Source: Anaeropeptidivorans aminofermentans (GTDB lineage: Bacteria > Bacillota > Clostridia > Lachnospirales > UBA5962). Taken from it: a stretch of DNA of 64,000 bases. Below are positions 35,928-44,398 of the stretch, one piece after another; position 1 is the stretch's first letter, and every line of letters begins with the position of its first letter. The notes under the pieces are model-generated. The model ran no database searches. It worked only from the letters and a program-made list of their open reading frames with translations, and was not told the DNA's origin. The stretch is from contig NZ_OW711693.1 in NCBI RefSeq assembly GCF_940670685.1, positions 2,480,001-2,544,000 of the forward strand. Direction: 5' to 3'. A program made the translations under genes and the position numbers.

Positions 35928-36209
35928 CTAAAAGCTGTATATAAGGGTCTGAAGAAGACCGCTTATAAGATTAATAAGCAAAATCACTATTACAGGAGAA
36001 AAGTCAAGCATCATGCCGGGACCCCCTAAAGGCGATTTGTATAAAAGCTTCCTTACGGGAGACATAAGCGGTTCCGTAAGAGCCGTTATAGTCCTTGGAA
36101 TAAATGAATCCCTGTTAATAGGCAGCCAGCTCATGATGCAGCTTATTAATATAAGAAAATCCAGCAGATTCGCAAACTGCCCGATAGACCTTGCTAAAAT
36201 ATCTCTCAT
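35928..36209 (-). CDS. YggT family membrane protein
   Basis: 93 residues with two hydrophobic segments (ANLLDFLILISCIMSWL and MMLDFSPVIVILLINLISGL) and the conserved PVRKLLYKSPLGG motif between. YggT/YlmG proteins are membrane proteins of the division/osmotic stress context. It lies 15 bp after sepF and 8 bp before ylmH, so it is in the operon. No specific biochemical role is established. Confidence 0.92.
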   Translation of the reverse strand: MRDILARSIGQFANLLDFLILISCIMSWLPINRDSFIPRTITALTEPLMSPVRKLLYKSPLGGPGMMLDFSPVIVILLINLISGLLQTLIYSF

Positions 36210-36224
36210 TTAATGAGCCCCCGT

Positions 36225-36749
36225 CTATTTAAATGCTGAATTCAACCATGAGGAGGAAAGCCCGAAACTTCTTATCTCTTCATTTATTTCCGATGAGACC
36301 GCACCTGTTATCTCAACGCCTCTTGGAGCAATTACAAACATATCGTTACTTAATCTTCTGATGTTTCCGTCAAGAGCATCTACAGAGCCGCTTAAGAAAT
36401 CGGCAATTCTCTGAGCATCAGCTCCGTCAACGCCTTCAAGATTAACCACAGATATGATATCGCTTTTTGTATTGTCTATAACGTCTCTTGCATCTTCAAT
36501 ATTCTTAGGCAATACTATATCAATTTGAGACTTTCTGTGAAGGTCTACAACGTTTGATGAAAGGCTTCTGATATTGGAAGTTCCCCTTGCCCTTTCAGGA
36601 GCAAGCCTTGGCTGAAAGCTCTTTATTTCAGCGGTCGGCCTTTCAACTACAGGCTCGTCATATTCCTCATATTCGTCATCATAATCCATCTCATCTTCAA
36701 TATCTACCCCAAGTAATGCATCTTTAAGCTTCTTAAAAATCTCAGGCAT
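36225..36749 (-). CDS. sepF: Cell division protein SepF
   Basis: 174 residues. An N-terminal amphipathic/charged region with acidic stretch (DYDDEYEEYDE), then the SepF domain (about 85-165; DIVLPKNIEDARDVIDN, NLEGVDGADAQRIADFLSG, FVIAPRG). SepF ties FtsZ filaments to the membrane and builds rings at the septum. AGGAGG upstream of ATG 36749. First gene of sepF-yggT-ylmH. Confidence 0.96.
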   Translation of the reverse strand: MPEIFKKLKDALLGVDIEDEMDYDDEYEEYDEPVVERPTAEIKSFQPRLAPERARGTSNIRSLSSNVVDLHRKSQIDIVLPKNIEDARDVIDNTKSDIISVVNLEGVDGADAQRIADFLSGSVDALDGNIRRLSNDMFVIAPRGVEITGAVSSEINEEIRSFGLSSSWLNSAFK

Positions 36750-37169
36750 TTAAAAACCTCCTATGTACTTCAAATATAATCTTTTGTTTTAAGGCTATAT
36801 CCTTGATATAAGTAAATCAACTTTAAATAGCTATTGTCATATTGCTTTTTAAAAAGCAATATGACGATACACAATCGTCTATAAAGCAATGTTCGATTAC
36901 TTATTTATATTATTAACGCTTTTGTAACAATTGTCAACTGATTATTTATACTTTTTTAATAAAAAACCCTTTAAAAACTCTGCTTTTTCCTCATGAAGTA
37001 CAAAAACACAATCAATTTTATGGCACAATTTAGCATAATTACCATAATATGTTAATTCCTGTCTATTGGAGAAAAATATAAAAGAGCATAGAGAGTGATG
37101 CTATATTGCCTTGTAAAATAGCATAAATGCTCCCCTTTTGTAGGGAAGCATTTGAAGTTTTATAAAATT
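36750..37169. other. 420-bp spacer where ylmE is expected
   Basis: No coding remnant seen. It contains the perfect 30-bp palindrome at 36836-36865 (arm GTCATATTGCTTTTT then its complement) and a hairpin at 37125-37153 (AAATGCTCCCC / GGGAAGCATTT) likely ending the HlyD transcript. Confidence 0.6.
36836..36865. repeat. Perfect 30-bp palindrome
   Basis: GTCATATTGCTTTTT followed directly by AAAAAGCAATATGAC. It lies between the HlyD-like gene and sepF, and could be a binding site or a bidirectional terminator. Confidence 0.7.
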
Positions 37170-38870
37170 TTAATTTATTCTGTCGCCTTCTTGAATATAA
37201 TTATTAACCGCATCGGAAACAATGATATCATATATCTTTATTCCTGAGGCGCTTCCTTCGGGGCTTGCAGGAAGGATAACGTATCCGTTATTTCCTTTCG
37301 TCATGCCTTCAGTGCTTATGCTTGTAAATGATGCTATGCCGCTGTTGGCCTTAAAAACGCCTTTGGACACGACGATTTCATCTATAACATAGGTCTTTTC
37401 CAGATTATTTGCGGCAGGGGCATTTTCTTCCCCTTCTGAATCCTTCTCTTTCTCCGGCATAATTACTGTATCGCCGCGTTTTATATTATTAAAATCCTGC
37501 ATCACGTAGACGTAGCCGCCCTTATCCTCATTTAAACGAAGGCTTTTCATGCTTATGGCAACTTCTTCTGTTTTGTCATTAATAAGCTTATAAACTACGT
37601 CCCTGCCTTTAGAGTTAATCACATAGTCTTCAGGGATTTTAAGAAATGTTCTTTCTGTAATGGCATTTTCAGGGATTTTTATTCCGCTGTAAATACTGTC
37701 ATAAGTTTTAAAGGAAACAGATCTCATATCGAGGAAATCATACATCTGCTTATTTGATTTAAAAAGAACAAAACTTTCTTTTTCTCTGCGCTCCAGCTCT
37801 TCTATTTTAAAATCTATGCCCATATATTCTCCGTCTTTATCGAGATAAAGCTTGACTGTGTCACTTTCTTTCCAGTTCAAGGTAAGGTCGTTTTCAATAT
37901 ATGACGCTATATACCATTCATTTGACTTAACAATCTTAAATACTTCAGAGCCTTCGGAGGCCTCTTTCACTCTTTCGCTTATTTTGGGTACGATTTGCAT
38001 TACGGTTTCTTCTTTTCTTACCTGATCCATATTGCTGAAATTCAAAAGCTCCTCAAATCCATCAACAACATAAGAGACGATTCCGCCTTCGGTTACAGAA
38101 ACTGTTGCTATACTTTGAGAAAGCTTCTCGCTGTATTGCCGGTTTTCATTGACATAGGATTCGAGAGAGCCTTTTCCCTCACTTAGAAGAAGCTCGTTTC
38201 TTTTGTTGATATTTTTCTCGACGCTGTCCTTCAGCTTGTAAACCGCTGAAAAATCGTCGCCTGAAAGAAGAAAAAGATTCTTATCTATATCGCTTTTTAT
38301 TTTTTTATTTATATTGGATACATCATGGGTAAAGGCCGATACCTCTGTACGCAGAGACTGCATATCCAGGATTTTCTGGGAAAGAATTTCGCTCTGATTT
38401 TCTAAAGCTTTTGTCGTTTCAGGATTTTTTATACTGCAAACTACCGTTCCCGATTTCACCTTCTGCTTGTCCGCCACCCAGAAGTCAACATTTCCCCCTG
38501 CATTTGACCTGTATACTGCTTCGTCTCTGATGATGATTCCGTTTATCACTCTGGGAATATCAACGCTTCCCATAGGGACGACCATAGTGGCGATGTCCTT
38601 TTTGGTAGCATATTTATAGATCGTACCGCCTACGCTTATGGAAAACAGCGCCAAAGCAGTAATCATTATTATTAAATCTCTTGTAGCAGAAGCCCTTTTG
38701 GCAGCAGCTCTTTTTCTGGCATTAAAAGGGACTACGTTATTTTCCCTTTCAGGTCCTTTGGTAGAAGCTCTTGCCGGGGGACTCTTTCTGCTTTCCGGAA
38801 CTTTTCTTACGGGTTTTTTAACCGGTCTTTTTCCGTTTCGGCTGTTACCGTTATTTATATTTCTTGCCAT
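37170..38870 (-). CDS. HlyD-like membrane protein of the cell-division cluster
   Basis: 566 residues. A basic, low-complexity N-terminus (about 1-58), one membrane segment (about 62-84; LIIMITALALFSISVGG), and a long extracytoplasmic part with biotinyl-lipoyl/HlyD-like segments (VWVADKQKVKSGTVVCSIKN), a helical hairpin, and beta-barrel repeats. In clostridia such a protein is encoded just before the ylm division genes; its role is not established. I infer an envelope adaptor rather than part of an efflux pump, because no ABC or MFS partner is near. GGAGGGG precedes ATG 38870. Confidence 0.82.
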   Translation of the reverse strand: MARNINNGNSRNGKRPVKKPVRKVPESRKSPPARASTKGPERENNVVPFNARKRAAAKRASATRDLIIMITALALFSISVGGTIYKYATKKDIATMVVPMGSVDIPRVINGIIIRDEAVYRSNAGGNVDFWVADKQKVKSGTVVCSIKNPETTKALENQSEILSQKILDMQSLRTEVSAFTHDVSNINKKIKSDIDKNLFLLSGDDFSAVYKLKDSVEKNINKRNELLLSEGKGSLESYVNENRQYSEKLSQSIATVSVTEGGIVSYVVDGFEELLNFSNMDQVRKEETVMQIVPKISERVKEASEGSEVFKIVKSNEWYIASYIENDLTLNWKESDTVKLYLDKDGEYMGIDFKIEELERREKESFVLFKSNKQMYDFLDMRSVSFKTYDSIYSGIKIPENAITERTFLKIPEDYVINSKGRDVVYKLINDKTEEVAISMKSLRLNEDKGGYVYVMQDFNNIKRGDTVIMPEKEKDSEGEENAPAANNLEKTYVIDEIVVSKGVFKANSGIASFTSISTEGMTKGNNGYVILPASPEGSASGIKIYDIIVSDAVNNYIQEGDRIN

Positions 38871-38940
38871 TTAGCCCCTCCCTTTTCATAGTTTTCATGA
38901 AAGAAGCATATAAATTAAAAAAACGAAAAAGAGTGATAAG

Positions 38941-40179
38941 ATGAATAATCCAAAAAAATCCAAGGCATTATTACTCATTATACCAATATTAATTATCTTG
39001 TTCAATATTTTAATTATCCTGCGGCCTGCTGAAATCATAGGAGCCGCAAAAGAAGGCCTCTTATTATGGTATACGGCAAACGTTCCTTCCCTTCTTCCTT
39101 TTATGATAACGGTGAATATCCTTATGGGGCTTAAGGCTGTTGAATTTTTTGGTGTAATCTTTGAACCCTTTATGGCGCCTTTATTTAACGTAAACGGAAA
39201 CGGGAGCTTTCCTTTTATTGCCGGAATGACTTCCGGCTATCCCATAGGGGCAAAAGTAACCTCAAGGCTTAGACAAGAAAACTTAATTTCAAAGACGGAA
39301 GCACAAAGGCTTCTTGCCTTTTCCAATAATTCAGGCCCCCTTTTCATTCTCGGAGCCGTCGGCGTAGGAATGTTTAAAAATCCTTCCGTGGGATATTTTC
39401 TCATGCTGATCCATTATCTTGGGGCAATTTTAAACGGGCTTATTTTTAAGTATTATAAAAAGGAAAAGGTTAAGTCTGTAAGCCGCGTTAAAGGAACACT
39501 TTTCAGCGACGCCCTGGAAAAAATGAGAATCGAAAGAATAAGAGACGGAAGAAGCTTTACAATGATTCTTTCGGAAAGCCTTATGGATTCCATGACCGCA
39601 ATCGTTAATATCGGCGGATATATTATGCTTTTTTTCGTGGTAGTAAAAGCTCTTGAAATCGTAAATATTATATCCATTTTTGAAAGCCTTCTTTATCCCC
39701 TTATAAAAATACTGAACATATCTCCCGAAATGTTTAAGGGTCTTTTTTACGGTATATTCGAAATAACAGGAGGTGCGGGAAAACTGTCGGCTCTTCCTTT
39801 AAGCAGGCCCGTAATCCTTTTAGCCGGCTTTATTCTTTCCTTCGGCGGCTTTTCAATCCATGCTCAGTCTTCAAATTTTATATCCAAGACGGATATCAGC
39901 ATGGCAATATATATTTTATCGAAAATTAGCCACGGGCTTATTACAGCCCTTTTAGGCTATATTCTATATCCTTTTTTTAGCTTTCAAACTACTGCCGAGG
40001 TTTTTGGCTATTACGGATTAGACCCTTTAAGAGAGCTTATAGGCTCTGTCATTATATGCATCATATCTTTATTTGCAATGTTTATGACTTATTTTATAAT
40101 CGCCGCTGTTTCAAAGTTTTCGGAATACAGAAAAAAAAGAAACCGTCTGAACGGTTTCCCTAAATATAAAAAAGAATAA
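38941..40179 (+). CDS. ylbJ: Sporulation integral membrane protein YlbJ
   Basis: 412 residues with about nine membrane segments and nucleoside-gate-like repeats (LWYTANVPSLLPFMITVNIL, FIAGMTSGYPIGAKVTSRLR). YlbJ belongs to the Gate family and is needed for proper spore maturation in Bacillus subtilis. It is divergent from the HlyD-like gene. No ideal ribosome binding site can be seen (AGAGTGATAAG). Ends at a hairpin shared with the convergent coiled-coil gene. Confidence 0.93.
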   Translation: MNNPKKSKALLLIIPILIILFNILIILRPAEIIGAAKEGLLLWYTANVPSLLPFMITVNILMGLKAVEFFGVIFEPFMAPLFNVNGNGSFPFIAGMTSGYPIGAKVTSRLRQENLISKTEAQRLLAFSNNSGPLFILGAVGVGMFKNPSVGYFLMLIHYLGAILNGLIFKYYKKEKVKSVSRVKGTLFSDALEKMRIERIRDGRSFTMILSESLMDSMTAIVNIGGYIMLFFVVVKALEIVNIISIFESLLYPLIKILNISPEMFKGLFYGIFEITGGAGKLSALPLSRPVILLAGFILSFGGFSIHAQSSNFISKTDISMAIYILSKISHGLITALLGYILYPFFSFQTTAEVFGYYGLDPLRELIGSVIICIISLFAMFMTYFIIAAVSKFSEYRKKRNRLNGFPKYKKE

Positions 40180-40183
40180 TTAT

Positions 40184-40214
40184 GAACAAAATCAAGCAGA
40201 GCTTGATTTTGTTC
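40184..40214. terminator. Hairpin between ylbJ and the coiled-coil gene
   Basis: GAACAAAATCAAGC and GCTTGATTTTGTTC pair perfectly around AGA. It is followed by ACGAATACAG, the same linker seen in the double-hairpin repeats near clpP and guaB, so it is probably a half copy of that family used as terminator. Confidence 0.7.
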
Positions 40215-40236
40215 ACGAATACAGTATAATTGCAGC

Positions 40237-40773
40237 TTAATTAACCCCTCTAAGCTCCTGGCGGTTATTGTAAAGGGTTTCAAGAATTTGATTAAAATAG
40301 GCCTGAGCGCTTTGGCTCTGGCTGTTTATATTTTCAGCTGTAAGCTTAATGGCCTGCTCTGATTTTGCAAGTATTTCATCTGCATAATCCATGGCATTAA
40401 TCCTGAGGTTTTTAGCGTCCTGCTTTGCTTCTTCAAGAAGTGTTTCTCCCTCTTGAACGGCTCTTTTATATATTTCATGCTCGCCTGTAAGGCGGGTAGC
40501 TTTATTTTCAGCATCTTTAAGAATATTTTCCGCTTCTTTTTTAGCTTCCTCAACAATAAGGGCAGCTCTTTTTTCCGCATCTTTAACGTATTTTTCTCTG
40601 TTATCCATTACTTTTTGTGCTTCCTTTATTTCCTCGGGAAAATGAAGCCGCATTTCGTCAATAATGTCATATATCATGTCCCTGTCCACAGCTACCTTAC
40701 CAGAAAAGGGAACGTTTTTACTGTCCTCTAATATATCTTCAATCTGTGCGAGATAGTTTTCAATAGAATCCAT
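40237..40773 (-). CDS. Coiled-coil protein of the coaD cluster (ATPase-subunit-like)
   Basis: 178 residues, nearly all helical heptad repeat with alternating charge and alanine (EKRAALIVEEAKKEAENILK). It resembles the central stalk-like or DivIVA-like proteins that sit beside coaD and rsmD in clostridia, often labelled ATPase subunit by composition. No membrane segment, no nucleotide-binding motif. No function is known; a scaffold or division role is possible (inference). It is 27 bp downstream of coaD, so co-transcribed. Confidence 0.8.
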   Translation of the reverse strand: MDSIENYLAQIEDILEDSKNVPFSGKVAVDRDMIYDIIDEMRLHFPEEIKEAQKVMDNREKYVKDAEKRAALIVEEAKKEAENILKDAENKATRLTGEHEIYKRAVQEGETLLEEAKQDAKNLRINAMDYADEILAKSEQAIKLTAENINSQSQSAQAYFNQILETLYNNRQELRGVN

Positions 40774-40800
40774 GCTATTATTCCTCCAATCCTATTTATA

Positions 40801-41274
40801 CTAATTGAATTTTTGTTTTAAATCAAGCCTTACTATTTCAGGCACCATATTGCTATAGTCACCGTTAAACCTTGCAATTTCCTTTACGACGCTTGAGCTT
40901 AAAAATAAATATTCTTTGCTTGTAGGTATAAATAAAGTCTCTATGGAGCTTGAAAGCTCTCTATTGGTAAGCGCCATCTGAAATTCATACTCAAAATCCG
41001 TCAGCGCCCTTAGGCCCCTAATGACTATTTGAGCATTGCACTTACGGGCAAAATCTACAAGCAATCCGTTAAAAGACTCTACCCGAACATTTTTCATATC
41101 CTTCGTAATATCAAATAAATGCCGTTTTCTTTCTGCAGCTGTAAAAAGAGAGGTTTTGGAAGGGTTGTCCAATATGCCTACAATAAGCTCATCGGCTAAG
41201 CCGGATGCTCTTTCTATTATATCCAAATGCCCATAAGTTGCAGGGTCAAAGCTTCCCGGGTAAATTGCAATCAT
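40801..41274 (-). CDS. coaD: Phosphopantetheine adenylyltransferase
   Basis: 157 residues. Nucleotidyltransferase motif AIYPGSFDPATYGHLDII, then VVIRGLRALTDFEYE-like block, and SSSVVKEIARFNGD. It makes dephospho-CoA from 4'-phosphopantetheine and ATP, the fourth step of CoA synthesis. It lies 2 bp after rsmD. Confidence 0.97.
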   Translation of the reverse strand: MIAIYPGSFDPATYGHLDIIERASGLADELIVGILDNPSKTSLFTAAERKRHLFDITKDMKNVRVESFNGLLVDFARKCNAQIVIRGLRALTDFEYEFQMALTNRELSSSIETLFIPTSKEYLFLSSSVVKEIARFNGDYSNMVPEIVRLDLKQKFN

Positions 41275-41276
41275 TT

Positions 41277-41837
41277 TTATACCTCTTGTTTATATTTTAG
41301 AAAATAAATGCCGGTAATTCCGTAACGCTTATTTTTAACTATCTCAAAATGAGCGTTGTGAGGCTCTTCCTCATTTGATTTTTGTTCGACTACAATGATT
41401 CCTTCGGCATTTAAAATATCCGCGTCATAAATGAGTTTAAGGGCCGTAGAGCTAAACCCTGTATCATAGGGAGGGTCCATAAATATAATGTCGAACTTTT
41501 GGTCCTTAAGGCTTCGTATTCCATCTTCAAAACCTGAATTAATAAGCTTAAACTTAAATTCTCCCAACGCCTTTTTCACGTGGGAAATATTGTCTTCTAT
41601 AATCTTGCAATGCTTTTTATTTTTTTCAATTACCGCCAAAAAATCGGCGCCTCGGCTTAGAGCTTCTATACCAACTGCCCCTGAACCGCCGAATATATCA
41701 AGGAAAGAGGAACCATATATATCATTTGAAAGCATGTTAAATACAGATTCCCGCACCCTGTCTGGAGTAGGCCTTATGTCGTAATCTTCTGTGGCTTTAA
41801 GCTTATGCCCTCTGGCAAGGCCTGCAATGACTCTCAT
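41277..41837 (-). CDS. rsmD: 16S rRNA guanine-N2 methyltransferase RsmD
   Basis: 186 residues. Class I methyltransferase with FLDIFGGSGAVGIEALSRG (SAM site) and catalytic DPPY (IIFMDPPYD). It methylates guanine 966 of 16S rRNA. Adjacent to coaD as in most bacteria. No upstream overlap; the transcription start is likely at about 41,900. Confidence 0.96.
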   Translation of the reverse strand: MRVIAGLARGHKLKATEDYDIRPTPDRVRESVFNMLSNDIYGSSFLDIFGGSGAVGIEALSRGADFLAVIEKNKKHCKIIEDNISHVKKALGEFKFKLINSGFEDGIRSLKDQKFDIIFMDPPYDTGFSSTALKLIYDADILNAEGIIVVEQKSNEEEPHNAHFEIVKNKRYGITGIYFLKYKQEV

Positions 41838-42289
41838 ATAGTCCCCCTTGTAAAAGGCATGCTTACTAACTTAAAATATGCATTTCTATTTTAAAGTTAA
41901 ATAAGCGCTCCTCAATGCTCATAGTAAACTGGCTTAAGTTTTTAAGTTAATTTGCTATATTAGTAGCCTTTATCAGAATTATTATACATAAAATGAATCT
42001 ATAAGTAAACACCTTTATAAAAAACATAAAGGGCAAAACCCTTTATATAGGCCCGCCCAGTTACATAATACACTTTATTAAGATAATATTAAAAATTATA
42101 TGATATACTTGAATTTATATGAAATAGCAGCATTATCAAATAGAACAGGAGAAAATCCTGACTGGATTAAAATATCGTTTACGGCATTTTAATCTTACGG
42201 GTATTTTACAGAGCAAAAATTCTTATTTCTTTTTTCTTGTTTTATGTTCTCTAAAGCCAGATACTTGCAGCGCCATAAAAACAAACTGA
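41838..42289. other. 452-bp spacer between rsmD and recG
   Basis: No gene. Contains a mini-hairpin with repeat-like ends (ATAGTAAACTGGCTTAAG...AATTTGCTATA, 41919-41961) and a small hairpin AAAGGG-CAAAA-CCCTTT at 42029-42045. The rest is A+T-rich leader sequence of the rsmD-coaD unit and trailer of recG. Confidence 0.5.
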
Positions 42290-44308
42290 CTATATATCAA
42301 TATTTCCAGGCATTAGAATCTCTATTCTTCTTTTAAGCCCTTTATATTTATCATAATTATCATATGCCCATAGGGCGGCCTTTCTTGCTTCTGTAAGAAT
42401 TTCCTTATCCTTATAAATATCCGCAATTTTAAGTTCAGGAAGGCCGTGCTGGCGTATTCCAAAAAAGTCCCCAGGCCCTCTTAATTTTAAATCAAGCTCT
42501 GCTATTTCAAAGCCATCGTTGGTTTTTGTCATGGCTTTTATTCTTTGAGCCGTTATTTTGCTTTTAGAATCGCTTATTAATACGCAGTAGCTTTTGTCGC
42601 TTCCTCTGCCTACTCTTCCCCTAAGCTGGTGAAGCTGTGAAAGGCCGAACCTTTCGGCATTTTCTATAAGCATGAATGTGGCGTTCGGCACATTTACCCC
42701 TACTTCTATTACAGTAGTAGCTACCAATACATCTATTTCTCCTTTTAAAAAGCCGTCCATTATAGTTTCCTTCTGTGAAGGTTTCAGCTTTCCGTGAATA
42801 AGCTCTATAGAAAATTCAGGAAGGTAGCGTTTTTTTATTTCCTCTGCATAAGTAATTACGCTTTTTATATCAAGGGTTTCCCCTTCTTCTATAGCAGGGC
42901 ATACGATATAGGCCTGCCTGCCCCTTTCTATCTCTTTTTTTATAAGGCAGTAAACTCTTTCTCTATATCTTGAATCCACGCCAAAGGTTTCAACAGATTT
43001 TCTTCCCGGGGGCAGCTCATCTATCACAGAAACGTCCATATCTCCGTATAAAACGAGAGCAAGGCTTCTGGGAATGGGGGTAGCGCTCATGACAAGAACA
43101 TGGGGGGCTTTTCCCTTCCTTGCAAGGGCAGACCTTTGTTTAACGCCGAAACGGTGCTGTTCGTCTGTAATTACAAGGCCAAGGCTGTGATAATTTACCC
43201 TTTCCTGAATAAGGGCATGGGTTCCGATAATCATTTGCGCCTGATTGTTTTCAATTTTTAAAAGGGTCTCTTCTTTTTCTCTTTTTTTAAGAGAACCGGA
43301 AAGAAGCACTGTTTCTATGCCAAGCTTTGAAAAAAGGGCATTTATACTATTAAAATGCTGGGCCGCCAAAACCTCTGTAGGAGCCATTAAAACTGCCTGA
43401 TAACCGTTATTGATAGCCATATAGCAAGAAAGTGTGGCTACAGCCGTCTTTCCCGAGCCTACGTCCCCTTGAATAAGCCTGTACATGGCACAGGGGCCTT
43501 CCAAATCCTTTTTTATTTCCTCCATTACCCTTTTTTGTGCGGAAGTAAGTTCAAAAGGAAGGATAAATTCAGACGTATCCGTATTTTTTATGGAAACGTC
43601 GCTCCTGCTTCTTTTTATTTTCCCTTTCATGAGCATAAGGGATAGCTGCAATGTAAAAAGTTCGTCAAAAGCAAGCCTTCTCCTAGCCGAGAAAAACATT
43701 TTTTCATCAGAAGGAAAATGAATATTTTCTATTGCTTCTCTGCGGTCCATAAGGACATAGGAGGACAATATTTCTTCGGGAAAATATTCTTCTATATCCG
43801 AAAAGGCATAGTCTATGGCATCTCTGATTAATCCTCTTAAAAGCTTCTGGGTGATTTTATATGTTAAGGGATATATGGGGACAATCCTTGCGGAATTCAG
43901 CTGATGCTCTCTTTTTTTCTCATAGTCTGGAGATAATATTACGGGGTATTTGTTCTTCGGTTCTGCTCTGCCCGTGAAATAATATTCCTCCCCTTTGATA
44001 AAGGCATCTTTTAAATAAGGCTGGTTAAACCATATAAGCTCCGCTTCCCCCGTATCGTCTTTTACCATCATTCTTGTAACAATTCTCTGCCTGAAGCCGG
44101 AGGTTTTTATATTTCCGCAAATTCCGCATATGGTATAAATCCCCCCTTCTTCCATCTGAGCAATGGGGGTTATGATGCTTCTATCCTCATATTCTCTCGG
44201 AAAATGCTCTATTAAATCGCCTACGGTATAGATACCAAGGCGTCTTAGATGATTTGCCCTTGCAGGGCCTATATTCTTAATTATTTCTACATCTTCATTA
44301 AGTTTCAT
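42290..44308 (-). CDS. recG: ATP-dependent DNA helicase RecG
   Basis: 672 residues. N-terminal OB-fold wedge domain, then SF2 helicase motor: Walker A QGDVGSGKTAVA, DEQHRFGVKQR (motif II), MSATPIPRSL (motif III), and the C-terminal motifs VATTVIEVGVNVPNA and QLRGRVGRG. RecG reverses stalled replication forks and migrates Holliday junctions. Follows fakA by 90 bp, matching common clostridial order. Confidence 0.97.
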   Translation of the reverse strand: MKLNEDVEIIKNIGPARANHLRRLGIYTVGDLIEHFPREYEDRSIITPIAQMEEGGIYTICGICGNIKTSGFRQRIVTRMMVKDDTGEAELIWFNQPYLKDAFIKGEEYYFTGRAEPKNKYPVILSPDYEKKREHQLNSARIVPIYPLTYKITQKLLRGLIRDAIDYAFSDIEEYFPEEILSSYVLMDRREAIENIHFPSDEKMFFSARRRLAFDELFTLQLSLMLMKGKIKRSRSDVSIKNTDTSEFILPFELTSAQKRVMEEIKKDLEGPCAMYRLIQGDVGSGKTAVATLSCYMAINNGYQAVLMAPTEVLAAQHFNSINALFSKLGIETVLLSGSLKKREKEETLLKIENNQAQMIIGTHALIQERVNYHSLGLVITDEQHRFGVKQRSALARKGKAPHVLVMSATPIPRSLALVLYGDMDVSVIDELPPGRKSVETFGVDSRYRERVYCLIKKEIERGRQAYIVCPAIEEGETLDIKSVITYAEEIKKRYLPEFSIELIHGKLKPSQKETIMDGFLKGEIDVLVATTVIEVGVNVPNATFMLIENAERFGLSQLHQLRGRVGRGSDKSYCVLISDSKSKITAQRIKAMTKTNDGFEIAELDLKLRGPGDFFGIRQHGLPELKIADIYKDKEILTEARKAALWAYDNYDKYKGLKRRIEILMPGNIDI

Positions 44309-44398
44309 ACTGCCCTCATTTTAATTTCTATACTAAAAATATGCCTTTGCAAGAATTACGCTTACAAAGGCATTATCGTTTCATATTGAATTCTTTTA

